NCBI GenBank assembly: GCA_016794985.1
Contig: JAEUIQ010000103.1
Span: 62,001 to 126,000 of the forward strand
Direction of reading: 5' to 3'
Length of the DNA: 64,000 nucleotides
Source: Planctomycetaceae bacterium
GTDB taxonomy: Bacteria > Planctomycetota > Planctomycetia > Pirellulales > Pirellulaceae
The position numbers and the translations under genes are program-made. The notes beneath the pieces are model-generated. The model did not search any database and had not been told where the DNA came from. It worked only from the letters and a program-made list of their open reading frames with translations. Positions 37,042 through 47,007 of the stretch are shown in pieces. Within the stretch, counting starts at the first letter, position 1. Each line of letters opens with the position of its first letter.

Positions 37042-38760
37042 CTAGGCATCCAAAATCGTCTCCCGGATGACCTCGTCGGCAGTGGTCAAGCCTTGATAAA
37101 GGAAGTCCATGCCAATATCCCGCAGTGGTCGCATGCCATGCTTTTTCGCCACCATTCGCAGCTTGTCCGCCGAGACCCCCTGCATGATCAGGTCTCTTAA
37201 CTCGTCGTTCATGATCATCAATTCAAACAGGCCGATTCGGCCCTTGAACCCGGTTCCGTTGCAGGCGTTACAACCCGCACCGCGGAAAATCTTTCGCCCC
37301 TTCAAGTCCTCTTTCTTTAGCTCCAATTCCCACAGTTGAAGCTCGGTGAAGTCCGTTGGTTCGCGACACTCGGTACAAATTCGACGAACCAAGCGTTGCG
37401 CCAGAATCGCCTCCACCGTGGCTGTGATCATGAACGCCGGCACCCCCATGTCCTTGAGACGCGTGACGGTGGAGGGGGCGTCATTGGTGTGCAATGTACT
37501 GAACACGGTGTGTCCAGTCAGAGACGCCTGGATCGCAATTTCGGCTGTCTCCAAATCGCGGATCTCGCCGACCAAGATCTTATCGGGATCCTGCCGCAAG
37601 ATCGCACGCAAGCAGGACGCAAACGTCACCCCGATGTCGTGGTCGATCGGGATCTGGATGATGCCTTCGATGTCGTATTCGACGGGGTCTTCCGTGGTTA
37701 TTAATTTGTCTTCAACCGAATTCAACTCGCTCAGTGCCGAATAAAGGGTCGTCGTCTTTCCAGACCCGGTCGGCCCAGTGACCAAGATAATGCCGTTCGG
37801 TTTGCCCATGACCGTACGAAATTCGCTCAGTGTCTGTTCGTTCATTCCAACTTTAGTGAGGTCCAGCGAAACGACCGATCGATCCAAAATTCGCATGACC
37901 ACGCTTTCGCCAAATAAAGTTGGCATGACGCTGACTCGCAAGTCTACTGGGTGACCACCCACAGTCAATTCGATACGTCCGTCTTGCGGGAGACGCCGTT
38001 CCGCAATGTCCAAATTCGCCATGACTTTCACACGCGTGGTGATGGCAAACGCCAAGTGTCGCGGAGGTGGCACCATTTCGTACAAAACGCCATCTGCCTT
38101 GATCCGAATCCTGAACTCGTCTTCAAACGGTTCCAAGTGAATGTCGCTGGCGTGGTCCTTGATCGCCAGCAACAAAACCATGTTCAATAGTTTTCGAACC
38201 GGAGCACTTTCGACCAATTCGTTCACGTCGGTCAAGTTGATTGGACCACCGCTGGAGAGTTCCTCGACGGCTTTCTTTAAATCATTATCCGAATTCAGTT
38301 CCGCAATGATCTTGTCCATGCTCTCGATTTCTTCATTGAAGAACTTGTCGAGAGTTTTCTTTATCTGAGCTTCCGAGCTGACAACCAGACGAATCTCGTA
38401 GCCCAAGAAACGTCGAAGTTCGTCGCGAATGTTTAAGTTTTGGGGGTCGCAAGTCGAAAGAACCAGCGTGTTGCCTTCGAGTTGCAAGGGAATCACGCGG
38501 TACATCTGAGCCATGGCGTCCGTGACCAGATTCTTCACTTCTGGTTTCAACACCAAGCCTTCCAAATCGAAGGTCTTCAAACGAAATTGCTCGGCCAGCG
38601 CACTGACCAAGTGCTCTTCTTCAATCAGGCCCATGTCCTGGGCAATTTTGCCCAACAATTGTCCCGGATGCTGGGTTTGCTCTTCCAGCAACATTTCCAA
38701 CTGCTCGTCAGAAATGTAGCCCATGTCGACAAGGATTTGCCCGATACGCCGAATTGCCAT
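37042..38760 (-). CDS. pilB: PilB/GspE-type assembly ATPase (copy nearer pilC)
   Basis: 572 residues. Powers pilus or pseudopilus assembly. N-terminal MshEN-type repeat ('RRIGQILVDMGYISDEQLEM', 1-150), then the ATPase: Walker A GPTGSGKTTTLYSAL, the Asp box 'ITTEDPVEYDIEGIIQ', Walker B 'ILVGEIRDLETAEIAI', His box 'VFSTLHTNDAPSTVTRL'. Zinc-binding Cys pairs are in RRICTECREPT and GAGCNACNGTGFKGR. It lies between pilT and pilC and is distinct from the second ATPase at 40118 (different N-terminus). Confidence 0.95.
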   Translation of the reverse strand: MAIRRIGQILVDMGYISDEQLEMLLEEQTQHPGQLLGKIAQDMGLIEEEHLVSALAEQFRLKTFDLEGLVLKPEVKNLVTDAMAQMYRVIPLQLEGNTLVLSTCDPQNLNIRDELRRFLGYEIRLVVSSEAQIKKTLDKFFNEEIESMDKIIAELNSDNDLKKAVEELSSGGPINLTDVNELVESAPVRKLLNMVLLLAIKDHASDIHLEPFEDEFRIRIKADGVLYEMVPPPRHLAFAITTRVKVMANLDIAERRLPQDGRIELTVGGHPVDLRVSVMPTLFGESVVMRILDRSVVSLDLTKVGMNEQTLSEFRTVMGKPNGIILVTGPTGSGKTTTLYSALSELNSVEDKLITTEDPVEYDIEGIIQIPIDHDIGVTFASCLRAILRQDPDKILVGEIRDLETAEIAIQASLTGHTVFSTLHTNDAPSTVTRLKDMGVPAFMITATVEAILAQRLVRRICTECREPTDFTELQLWELELKKEDLKGRKIFRGAGCNACNGTGFKGRIGLFELMIMNDELRDLIMQGVSADKLRMVAKKHGMRPLRDIGMDFLYQGLTTADEVIRETILDA

Positions 38761-38871
38761 CTGGTCGTCACCTCTGTGAATTGCAACCTAAACGCGTGAT
38801 AAAACACCCCGTAACAAACGAGTCTCGCTGTTTGTCAACGAACTCTCCCACTCGACCAAACATCTGTCGGC

Positions 38872-39966
38872 TTATTGTGGAACTTGGCCTTCATCCATCA
38901 TCCGTCGCGCATTGGCGATTCGCCGCGCTAGAGAATCTGGGTCTTGGGCTTTACCTAACGCGTCTTCCATCGTCACATTCCGTTCGATCCAGTGATTGAA
39001 CAACGAATCGTCCATCAACTGCATCCCAAACTTGGAGCCAGTTTGAATCGCCGAATTGATCCGGAATGTTTTGTTTTCGCGAATCAAGTTGGCAACCGCC
39101 GGTGTCACGATCAACGTTTCGTAGGCCGCAACGCGACCTCCGCCAATTCGCGGCAAGAGCGTTTGGGCCAAAACACCTAGCAACGCTGTTGATAACTGGG
39201 TCCGAATCTGATCCTGGAGGTTGCCAGGGAAGGCATCGATAATCCGGTTGACCGTGCCCTGAGCACTGTTGGTATGCAAAGTACCGAATACCACGTGACC
39301 TGTTTCTGCCGCGGTAATCGCCGCTTCAATCGTTTCCAAGTCTCGCATTTCGCCCACGAGAATCACATCCGGATCTTGACGAAGTGCACGACGAATCGCT
39401 TCCGAAAAACTCGGAACATCGACGCCAACTTCGCGTTGGTTTACCGTGGACTTCTTGTGGTAGTGAAAAAACTCGATCGGGTCTTCAATGGTAATGATGT
39501 GATGATCGACGGTCTCGTTCAAAAAGTTGACCAAACTGGCGAGGGTCGTACTTTTTCCCGAACCGGTCGGGCCCGTCACCAAGAACAGACCGCGTGGTCG
39601 CATTACCAATTTCTTGAGCGCGTCCGGAAGTCCCAATTGCTCCGGGGTGAGCATGTTGGTCGGAATCTGACGCAACACCATGGAGATGTTGCCGCGCTGT
39701 TTGAAAATTGAAACGCGGAATCGAGCTTTGTCACCAAACGCAAATCCAAAGTCCGAACCGCCCGCTTCCTGTAGTTCGCGTTGACATCGATCTGGCGAGA
39801 TGCTCTTCATCAACGCCACCGTATCTTCTGGCTCTAGGACCTTGGTTTCCAGCCGCCGCAGACGTCCGTGTAGCCGGAACACCGGTGGTTGCCCGACGGT
39901 GATATGGATATCGCTGGCGCCCTGTTTGACGCATGCTTCCAATAACTTGTCAATTAAAACTGCCAT
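38872..39966 (-). CDS. pilT: PilT-type retraction ATPase
   Basis: 364 residues, the usual size. PilT depolymerises type IV pili. Motifs: 'ACVKQGASDIHITVGQPPVF' at the start, Walker A GPTGSGKSTTLASL, 'ITIEDPIEFFHYHKKSTVNQREVG', Walker B 'ILVGEMRDLETIEAAI', His box VFGTLHTNSAQGTVNRIID, and AVANLIREN, a variant of the AIRNLIRE signature needed for retraction. Its presence makes a retractable type IV pilus more likely than a pure type II secretion system. It sits between two PilB-type genes. Confidence 0.95.
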   Translation of the reverse strand: MAVLIDKLLEACVKQGASDIHITVGQPPVFRLHGRLRRLETKVLEPEDTVALMKSISPDRCQRELQEAGGSDFGFAFGDKARFRVSIFKQRGNISMVLRQIPTNMLTPEQLGLPDALKKLVMRPRGLFLVTGPTGSGKSTTLASLVNFLNETVDHHIITIEDPIEFFHYHKKSTVNQREVGVDVPSFSEAIRRALRQDPDVILVGEMRDLETIEAAITAAETGHVVFGTLHTNSAQGTVNRIIDAFPGNLQDQIRTQLSTALLGVLAQTLLPRIGGGRVAAYETLIVTPAVANLIRENKTFRINSAIQTGSKFGMQLMDDSLFNHWIERNVTMEDALGKAQDPDSLARRIANARRMMDEGQVPQ

Positions 39967-40117
39967 CGCTATTCGTTTCCGTTCCTAATTTGCTATTCGA
40001 CCAGTTATTTTGGTTACCGAATCTACTGAGACACTTTGCCAATCCATCACCCGCACAACTCCGACACGTCGACGTCCTGCCTTCGGACTCGTGTTCCCCA
40101 GTGTTTCTCGCGAAGTG

Positions 40118-41854
40118 TTATAACGGCATGGTGTCTTGTTCCGTGCGTTTCGCCACGCGATACACTTCTTCAATTGTGGTAATTCCACGCATGACCTTCT
40201 TGATGCCATCGACGTACAGCGTGTCCATTCCCGCCGAGATCGCGTATCGCCGAATATCAGTCGTCGAGGCATTGGCGAAAATCAACTCTCGTACTTTCGA
40301 GTCGATCATCAAGATTTCATGAATTCCAATTCGGCCTTTGTGGCCCGTCTTCTGGCAAGTGTTGCAACCTTTGCCTTTCATGAAGGTCGCCGTCTCTTTC
40401 ATTTCCGGCGTGATACCAGCTTCCCTCAATTGATAATCCGGTGGCATGTAACGCACTTTGCATTTCGGACACACGGTGCGAATCAATCGCTGGGCCAAGA
40501 TCGCAACAACCGAACTGGCCACCAAGTAGCCCGGCACACCCATGTCGACCATCCGGGAAATCGCGCTAGGAGCGTCGTTGGTATGCAAAGTGCTAAACAC
40601 CAAGTGGCCCGTCAACGATGCTTGAATTCCCATCGAGGCGGTTTCCGCATCACGCATCTCGCCCACCAAGATCACGTTCGGCGCTTGCCGCAACATCGAA
40701 CGAATGATCCGTGCAAAGTCCAAGCCAATCGAGTGCTTGACTTCCACCTGATTGATGCCAGGCAAGTAATACTCGACCGGGTCTTCCGCGGTAATGATTT
40801 TTTTGTCCGGTCGATTGATCGAGTTCAAAGCGGAATACAACGTCGTGGTCTTGCCAGAACCGGTTGGTCCCGTCACCAAGACGATTCCGTTGGGCCGTTT
40901 GAGTAGCTGCTGGAACTTGATGAACACATCGTCCATCAAACCCAATTGTCGGATGCCAATCTTGATGTTGTCTTTATCCAGCAACCGCATGACCACCGAT
41001 TGCCCGTGATTGGTCGGTATGATACTGACCCGCAAGTCCAACTCTTTTTCGCCAACCGTCACTTTGATACGACCGTCTTGAGGACGACGACGTTCCGCAA
41101 TGTCGATCGAGGCCAAGACCTTGACCCGCGAAACGATTGCGCCCAACTGACGACGGGGCAACGAGTCGCGTTCGTGCAAAATGCCGTCGATTCGGTACCG
41201 AATTCGTACCCGATGTTCGAACGGTTCGATGTGAATGTCCGAAGCACGGAGTTGCACGGCCTCCGTGATCATCATCTGCACCAACCGTACGATGGGCGCG
41301 GCGTTCTCATCGCTGCCATCTTCACGCGTCGCTGTTTTCGTGTCGTCGACCGTCTCCGTGAAGTCAATCGCCGTGTCGGTAAACTCTTGCAGAATCGAGT
41401 CCGCTGACTGGCCGTCAATCTGTCCATACACACGATTGATGGTGGCGAAAATCGATGAACGACTAGCCAAAGAAATTACAACATCGCGGTTCAAGATGAA
41501 GCGAAGTTTTTCCAACGTGTCCATGTCGTTTGGATTGCTAATTGCAATTCTCAAACGACCGTCGATCTCGGCGATCGGTACCACGGCATTTTCCCGCGCG
41601 ACCGTTTCAGGCATCAATTCAATGACGCTCTCCGGGATGTCCACTTCCTCCAAATCGACTGCTTCGACCCGATGCGCGGCCGCCAAGCATTTGATCAGAT
41701 CATCTTCCGAAGCGTACCCCAACTTAATGACCGCTTCGGTCAAAGCCAACTTGGACTCGCGCGACAACTGTTCAGCCTCGGCCAACTGATCTTTGGTCAA
41801 GGTTTTTGTCTTCACCAAAGCGTTGCGAAAGTTGTTATCGGAACCGTATGCCAT
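40118..41854 (-). CDS. PilB/GspE-type assembly ATPase (second copy)
   Basis: 578 residues with the same layout as the ATPase at 37042: N-terminal MshEN-like part ('VKTKTLTKDQLAEAEQLSRE'), Walker A GPTGSGKTTTLYSALNSI, 'ITAEDPVEYYLPGINQVEV', Walker B 'ILVGEMRDAETASMGI', His box STLHTNDAPSAISRM. Cys pairs are in RTVCPKCKVRY and GKGCNTCQKTGHKGR. It is the first of the four-gene cluster (this gene, pilT, pilB, pilC) and is separated from pilT by 151 bases. Two ATPases could serve one pilus or two separate machines. Confidence 0.94.
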   Translation of the reverse strand: MAYGSDNNFRNALVKTKTLTKDQLAEAEQLSRESKLALTEAVIKLGYASEDDLIKCLAAAHRVEAVDLEEVDIPESVIELMPETVARENAVVPIAEIDGRLRIAISNPNDMDTLEKLRFILNRDVVISLASRSSIFATINRVYGQIDGQSADSILQEFTDTAIDFTETVDDTKTATREDGSDENAAPIVRLVQMMITEAVQLRASDIHIEPFEHRVRIRYRIDGILHERDSLPRRQLGAIVSRVKVLASIDIAERRRPQDGRIKVTVGEKELDLRVSIIPTNHGQSVVMRLLDKDNIKIGIRQLGLMDDVFIKFQQLLKRPNGIVLVTGPTGSGKTTTLYSALNSINRPDKKIITAEDPVEYYLPGINQVEVKHSIGLDFARIIRSMLRQAPNVILVGEMRDAETASMGIQASLTGHLVFSTLHTNDAPSAISRMVDMGVPGYLVASSVVAILAQRLIRTVCPKCKVRYMPPDYQLREAGITPEMKETATFMKGKGCNTCQKTGHKGRIGIHEILMIDSKVRELIFANASTTDIRRYAISAGMDTLYVDGIKKVMRGITTIEEVYRVAKRTEQDTMPL

Positions 41855-42061
41855 AGTTGTTTCTTACTCCAAGTCCAAGTCGTGTGTCTTGCCCCTCGGC
41901 AAAACAAAGGTTTGACAAGCCAACGACCGCAACCTTTATCATGGACAACCGTCCATATTTGTCAATGAATTTCAGGCGCCACGTACCCAATCGCCCCAAC
42001 TTCGAACGTGGACGTCCAAGTGGGGGCCATTCTAACCCACGACGATGGCCGATTGTACCGA

Positions 42062-42964
42062 TTACGCCGAAATAATCGTCCACTGCGGTTCACCCGCCAC
42101 CAAACCGCAAGTCGCCGCCCGGCGCCCCAGCTCTTGGAGCGCCGACAATCCCACGCGACCCAAGTCTACAGTCCACCGATTGACGTACAGGTCCACGTGC
42201 GCCCACAAAACCTCATCTGCAAACTCTTGGGCATAGAATCGCATCATCGGCAAGGCCAATTCACGCTGCGTTAAGGCGGTTCTGACCGACGCCTGTATCA
42301 AACGACTAATTCGTCCCAAAACCTCGGCACCTAAGTCCAAACGCCCAAGAATTCCTCCCAACGGTAGCGGGGATCCGGTCTCCATTTCCCAACGCTGGCC
42401 CAAATCCTCAACGAGCCCCAGCCCTTGTTGATGATAGGTAAACCGACCCTCATGGATGCACACCCCATAGTCCGCTCGACCCGACAACAAGGCCGGAGCA
42501 ATCTCAGAGAATACGACCTGGTCCACTTGGTCAACACCAGGGTAGAACAAACGAAACAGCAGATGAGCGGTGGTGTCCTGCCCCGGGCACAAAACCCGCG
42601 CGCTGGCGTTCGGGCCCACGACTCGAGAAACCGGTTCCTGCGAGCCCCGATCCGGGGTCCCCAAGTTTATCGAAGCTGAACTGGAGCCGGTGATCCCAGG
42701 GCGAGCCAGCAATAGCGGACCATTCCCGAATCCCAAGGCCGCACCCGCCGCAAAAACTCCATAACGCTCCGACAACGAAAGCGCCGCGTGGAAGCTGGCT
42801 TTTCCGACGTCCAGGTCCCCGGCCCGCAATCGTTCGTTCAGCTCCTGGACATCCAAGAGGCAAAACTCGAATTCCAATCCGTCCGTGTCCAATCTCTTGT
42901 CCAGAAGCGGAGAGAACGCAAAAGTGTCGTTCGGACAAGTCGAGATGCCAATCCGAATCTTCAT
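42062..42964 (-). CDS. mqnD: 1,4-dihydroxy-6-naphthoate synthase
   Basis: 300 residues. MqnD forms 1,4-dihydroxy-6-naphthoate from cyclic dehypoxanthine futalosine in the futalosine route to menaquinone. Family motifs are GISTCPNDTFAFSPLLD at the N-terminus, 'DVGKASFHAAL', and YGVCIHEGRFTYHQQGLGL with its conserved His. A 25-residue Ser-rich insertion follows 'PLLLARPG' ('SSSASINLGTPDRG'). The ATG overlaps the stop of mqnB by four bases. Downstream no other menaquinone gene lies in the window. Confidence 0.93.
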   Translation of the reverse strand: MKIRIGISTCPNDTFAFSPLLDKRLDTDGLEFEFCLLDVQELNERLRAGDLDVGKASFHAALSLSERYGVFAAGAALGFGNGPLLLARPGITGSSSASINLGTPDRGSQEPVSRVVGPNASARVLCPGQDTTAHLLFRLFYPGVDQVDQVVFSEIAPALLSGRADYGVCIHEGRFTYHQQGLGLVEDLGQRWEMETGSPLPLGGILGRLDLGAEVLGRISRLIQASVRTALTQRELALPMMRFYAQEFADEVLWAHVDLYVNRWTVDLGRVGLSALQELGRRAATCGLVAGEPQWTIISA

Positions 42965-43704
42965 TGAATTTTGCCCTCAGGTCTCGGCTCAGTCTGGCTG
43001 GCGACTGCCGCACGAAACACCAATTGAACCAAACTACGAAGCGATTGATCGACTTGCCAATTCGCCACGTTTCGATCGCCGACTTCATTGGTTAGGCCAC
43101 GGTATATCGAACAACGCACTCCCGCCAATCGGCACGCCAAAGCCACAGAAAAACCCTCCATGTCCTCCACCAACACGCCCGGGAATCTTTTGCGACGTTC
43201 GAGCGCCGTTGCCCGCGAGCCGCTGGCGATTCCAACGGTTAACAGGCCCAAGCTTCCCTGGCGGAGCACGAGTTCTTGATCAACTTTCGACTCGAAAGGA
43301 CCGGCCGGCAAACTTAACCCCGACGGGATCTGCGGAAATCCCATTTCACTCGGCAGTTCCCATTTCCCCAACTCGGGAAAAGGGGCTCCGCGCGATTGGG
43401 CTCCTACCGTATCGGTTGCGACGTGACCAATCTCCACAGCAGTTCCGACAGGTGCCAAGACCGGATCGAATGTTCCGCCGATTCCGCACAACACAACCTC
43501 GACCGGACGCCTCTCGGCCAACCATTGAGCCGTTACGATCCCCGATGCGACGGGTCCGAATCCGCACAGGTAGATGTCGGGCGGCGAATGTTCAGGTATT
43601 TCATCATTCCAAATTGACAAAAACCGCCGCCGCTCGAAGTCGGTGGGCATCAACCACAGAACACTGGTTCGACGATCAAGCAATCCAAGACTCCAGAAAC
43701 TCAA
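42961..43704 (-). CDS. mqnB: Futalosine hydrolase
   Basis: 247 residues of the nucleoside phosphorylase/hydrolase fold. MqnB removes the base from futalosine in the menaquinone route, and the neighbouring mqnD supports this. Motifs: 'LCGFGPVASGIVTAQWLAER', 'VLCGIGGTF', 'GVLVEDMEGFSVALAC' with the purine-contacting Glu/Met-Glu, and 'YRGLTNEVGDRNVANW'. The frame starts at a TTG (43704); an in-frame ATG at MPTDFERRRF is an alternative, and neither has a good ribosome site. It is 20 bases after the 153-residue gene. Confidence 0.9.
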   Translation of the reverse strand: MSFWSLGLLDRRTSVLWLMPTDFERRRFLSIWNDEIPEHSPPDIYLCGFGPVASGIVTAQWLAERRPVEVVLCGIGGTFDPVLAPVGTAVEIGHVATDTVGAQSRGAPFPELGKWELPSEMGFPQIPSGLSLPAGPFESKVDQELVLRQGSLGLLTVGIASGSRATALERRKRFPGVLVEDMEGFSVALACRLAGVRCSIYRGLTNEVGDRNVANWQVDQSLRSLVQLVFRAAVASQTEPRPEGKIQ

Positions 43705-43724
43705 GGCGATGAATTGCGTGGCAA

Positions 43725-44186
43725 TTACACAATGCCCAGCGCAACCTGACTAATTTGGATTCGATGTCGTCCGTTGAGATCCAAGACCAGACCTAGCGAA
43801 TTATAGGCCGCCATCCGCTCGACTGGAAGCAAGCAACAAAAACTTGCCGCTGCGGGAAAATTAAGAGCTGTTGGCAATAAAAGGTCTTCGTTCAACCAGG
43901 CGCCGATTACTTCAGTGTCCGACCAACAACCAACAATAACCGTTTGGTCGGCATTCAAACCAGTCGGTCGATTGAACCGGCGCAGTAGCAATAATCGCCG
44001 GCCGTTGGCAATGTCCGATTCGCAATGATCGGGCATCCGAATTTCACCGGGCAATCGTACCGTCACTCCAGGCCCGGAGATCGCCGTCTTGGTCAACCAA
44101 CGGCTTTCCAGCAAGCCAGTTGCGGAAGCCCCGTCCAACGTTCTAGCTTCCCACGGTCCGTGCAAACGAATGCGATGAATTTCCAC
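43725..44186 (-). CDS. Beta-rich protein of unknown function
   Basis: 153 residues from a GTG start. No signal peptide. The pattern 'GPWEARTLDG', 'VRLPGE', RRLLLLRRFNRPTGL, 'WLNEDLLL' and 'NSLGLVLDLNGRHRI' resembles the jelly-roll sugar-binding domain found at the start of family 2 glycoside hydrolases, but no enzyme part is attached. It lies six bases after the stop of the pseudopilin gene and 20 bases before mqnB. Whether it belongs with secretion or with menaquinone synthesis cannot be decided. Confidence 0.65.
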   Translation of the reverse strand: MEIHRIRLHGPWEARTLDGASATGLLESRWLTKTAISGPGVTVRLPGEIRMPDHCESDIANGRRLLLLRRFNRPTGLNADQTVIVGCWSDTEVIGAWLNEDLLLPTALNFPAAASFCCLLPVERMAAYNSLGLVLDLNGRHRIQISQVALGIV

Positions 44187-44192
44187 ACGCCG

Positions 44193-45782
44193 CTATTGGT
44201 TGATTGTTGAAACGGTGACTTCGGACTGCATGACCTGATCCGAACCTCGAACCTGCTGCCGATCCGCATCGAAACTCGCCGAGCGAAGCGTGATTTGAAC
44301 GGAAGTTACCGGATGACCGTACGGCGGCGCTGAATCGTGATCATTGCGCAAACCATCGACGGTGTTGCCATCTGGAACTCCGTCAGTCCCTTCGTCGAAA
44401 AACGTGTCGCCATCGTTATCGAAGCCATCGCGTTCGAAGTCACCTGTCCAAGTGGTATAGGTCGGGCCGCCAGCGAAGTTCTCATAAGCGGTCATCACAC
44501 TTGCCCAATATCCGTTGCCTGGCTGTTCTGCGACGAACGTGGCATACGGGGCGTCGACCAATCGCCGACGCCAGTGAGCAAATTGATAAGGTTGTCCTGG
44601 AAAAATCGCCCCCAAGGCATTGCCAGCCCCTGGTGAACCGTCGACCAGGCGATACTCGAACGCCCCCAAATCAACGAACGCTCCGAAACCTTGACGCGGG
44701 TAGTTGGCGATATCGGCAAACGCCGCATTGTAGCCGGGGTCGTGCGGCAACAGCGGCATCCCAGCATATTGAAGTACCGGAATCGTTGGGTCGAAGACGC
44801 GCACGTCAAATCCAACCACATTTTCCAAGACCACGTCGCTTCCACTCATCGTTCCGAATAATATCAGATCCTCTAAGACCACGTTTTGGGCCCGCTGAGC
44901 AGCAGTAAAGCCCTGGACAAGCATGGGATGCGGAAATCCGGCGACGTTCAATTGTCCACTTCCAAGCACCGTTCCATCGGTCGACAAATGCGAAGTTCGA
45001 TTCTTGGGATGATTTAGCGTCCCCAGAGAATTGCATTGGTATCGGAAAATCGAGGGAATCGGGCCGCCACTCATGGTTACAATCGGATTATCGAAGTTGC
45101 GTGCCAGCGAGACATCATTGAATTGAAGAAACTTGGCATAGGGTGAACGGTTCAGCAAAGCCGGGTCCAAGCCATTGGCGGTGACGAATTGGTTATACGC
45201 CAACACGCTGTCAACAACAACGTTGGTGCCTTGAACCGTCGACACACAATTGCCCGTCAAATCTGGCCGAATCAATAGCACGCGACGGTACAAACGAATT
45301 TGATCGCCGTAATCAACGACCCCGTTGCCGTTGCTGTCCGTATGACGCGTGAAGTAAATGATTTCCGCTTCATTCGATTCAATCATTCGTCCGTTGAATC
45401 GACCTTTGAATGGCCGTCCCGGACTGGTTGCGGTAAACGCAATGATGTCGTCAATATCGCCCATCAAGTTACTTGCCGTGTTCAGGTAAGTCATGTCGCG
45501 ATAACCACGATCCACAATCTCAAGATACCCGGCCCCTTCGACACTCGACATTTGCGGACGAACCCGCAGAGACAATCGCTCCAAGTCATCACGAACCAAA
45601 TCCGCTGCATCGCGAATTCGCTCCGATACCAAAAGTCGGTTACGTCCGATACCGATTTCTCGACTCGCTGCTGTAAATGCCTGCGTCATGCTCAATAAGA
45701 TGATCAACGTGATCGCTAAGGCGATCAGCACTTCCACCAAGGTCATGCCGAATCGAATCGTGCCCAGACGAGTATTCATCAT
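44193..45782 (-). CDS. Pseudopilin-like protein with prepilin cleavage motif
   Basis: 529 residues. A prepilin leader ends in RFG followed by MTLVEVLIALAITLIILLSM, with Glu at position 5 after the cleavage Gly as required for prepilin peptidase. The large C-terminal part is probably a beta domain ('DLERLSLRVRPQMSSVEGAG') with Gly/Asn-rich loops and a 'GFDNDGDTFFDEGTDG' Asp/Gly-rich segment that could bind calcium. PilW/GspJ-like minor pseudopilins have such long tails. It lies about 2.3 kb from the pilB/pilT/pilC cluster on the same strand and may be a component of that machine. Confidence 0.85.
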   Translation of the reverse strand: MMNTRLGTIRFGMTLVEVLIALAITLIILLSMTQAFTAASREIGIGRNRLLVSERIRDAADLVRDDLERLSLRVRPQMSSVEGAGYLEIVDRGYRDMTYLNTASNLMGDIDDIIAFTATSPGRPFKGRFNGRMIESNEAEIIYFTRHTDSNGNGVVDYGDQIRLYRRVLLIRPDLTGNCVSTVQGTNVVVDSVLAYNQFVTANGLDPALLNRSPYAKFLQFNDVSLARNFDNPIVTMSGGPIPSIFRYQCNSLGTLNHPKNRTSHLSTDGTVLGSGQLNVAGFPHPMLVQGFTAAQRAQNVVLEDLILFGTMSGSDVVLENVVGFDVRVFDPTIPVLQYAGMPLLPHDPGYNAAFADIANYPRQGFGAFVDLGAFEYRLVDGSPGAGNALGAIFPGQPYQFAHWRRRLVDAPYATFVAEQPGNGYWASVMTAYENFAGGPTYTTWTGDFERDGFDNDGDTFFDEGTDGVPDGNTVDGLRNDHDSAPPYGHPVTSVQITLRSASFDADRQQVRGSDQVMQSEVTVSTINQ

Positions 45783-46002
45783 CGCAGCTCACAATGTCTT
45801 AAATTATTTGTCTTGAATTACGTTGCTTGATTTAGGCGTCTTGGTCTTTTCGCCAAACCACCGAGCTTTACCACTCGTCTTGCATTCGAGCCCCGAACCC
45901 CTGCCATGATGGGGCCGCCCGGAGGACAGACACACCTTCCGACTGTTCTATCATCACTCGTGCGAACGCAAAGTAAACCCCCTAAACTAGGGGCAGGTGG
46001 TC

Positions 46003-47007
46003 TCAAATTGATACAGGACGCGCCCAGCGGACGACGTCATCTATGATATCCTCTAAGTCGAATTTGGGAGCGTAGTTAATCGTCGATTTCAAGCGAGAAA
46101 GATCGGGGACGCGGCGTCGAATGTCCTCAAAATCGTCATCGTATGCTGCTCGATAACTTTGAAATTCTACGGCCGACTTGTTGCCTGTTCGGCCAATAAC
46201 CATTTGGGCTAGTTCCAAAATCGAAACGGGCCGATCGGCGCCAATATTGAAGACTCGACCCGCGGCCGACTCGGTCACCATCAACTGGCAAATCGCCTCG
46301 ACCACATCGAGCACATGCGAAAAACAGCGAATTTGTTGCCCATCGTCATGAACAAGCAACGGTTTTCCAGTCAACCCTGCATGCACAAAACGTGGCAGAA
46401 CCATCCCATAGGCGCCCGTCTGTCGCGGCCCCACCACGTTGAAGAATCGACCTACCACAGCCGGTAAGCGCGAAGCGCGGTAATGGCCCAAAGCGAGAAA
46501 TTCGTCAATGGCCTTCGAGACACCGTACGACCAACGGGCTTTTGCCGTGCTCCCGTATACCAGGTCGTCTTCTTCGCACCAAAACGGCTTCGGATTCTTG
46601 CCGTAAACTTCGCTAGTGCTGGCGATGAAAACCGGAATCGAGCGACCTAGCTCGTGATGGCGGGAAAGTTCCGCCAGCAAAAATTGAGTCGGCTCGACAT
46701 TGCGTTCGATGGTTTGGATTGGCTGCTTCGCAATCAGTGCGACTCCGACCGCCGCCGCCAAATGGAAGACGACATCGGTTTGTGAGACCAACTCCGCGAC
46801 CAGCCGTCGGTCCGATACGGTCCCAGGAACCCATCGGACTTTCGGGTTGGAAATCAAACCAGAAATATTATCCATCGAGCCGGTCGATAAGTCGTCGACC
46901 AAGGTGACCATCGCGCCACGCGCAAGTAGATATTCAGCCAAATGGGAGCCGATAAATCCGGCCCCGCCCGTGATCAAGACGCGTTTGGCTTGAAACGTCG
47001 ACGACAT
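46003..47007 (-). CDS. NAD-dependent sugar nucleotide epimerase/dehydratase
   Basis: 334 residues, extended SDR. NAD-binding GGAGFIGSHLAEY, acidic 'LVDDLSTGS', catalytic Ser region 'FIASTSEVYGKN' and YGVSKAIDE (Tyr and Lys). Similar enzymes are UDP-glucose 4-epimerase and UDP-glucuronate decarboxylase; the substrate cannot be fixed. The 'RCFSHVLDVVEAICQL' segment is typical of the sugar-binding half. It begins directly after the stop of the 199-residue gene upstream, a zero-base gap that suggests coupling. Confidence 0.9.
   Translation of the reverse strand: MSSTFQAKRVLITGGAGFIGSHLAEYLLARGAMVTLVDDLSTGSMDNISGLISNPKVRWVPGTVSDRRLVAELVSQTDVVFHLAAAVGVALIAKQPIQTIERNVEPTQFLLAELSRHHELGRSIPVFIASTSEVYGKNPKPFWCEEDDLVYGSTAKARWSYGVSKAIDEFLALGHYRASRLPAVVGRFFNVVGPRQTGAYGMVLPRFVHAGLTGKPLLVHDDGQQIRCFSHVLDVVEAICQLMVTESAAGRVFNIGADRPVSILELAQMVIGRTGNKSAVEFQSYRAAYDDDFEDIRRRVPDLSRLKSTINYAPKFDLEDIIDDVVRWARPVSI

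Noticed and set aside
40136..40906. 256-codon plus-strand frame
   Set aside because: Antisense to the second PilB-type ATPase gene; shadow of its codon bias.
42885..43712. 275-codon plus-strand frame
   Set aside because: Antisense to mqnB and the start of mqnD; no recognisable motif.
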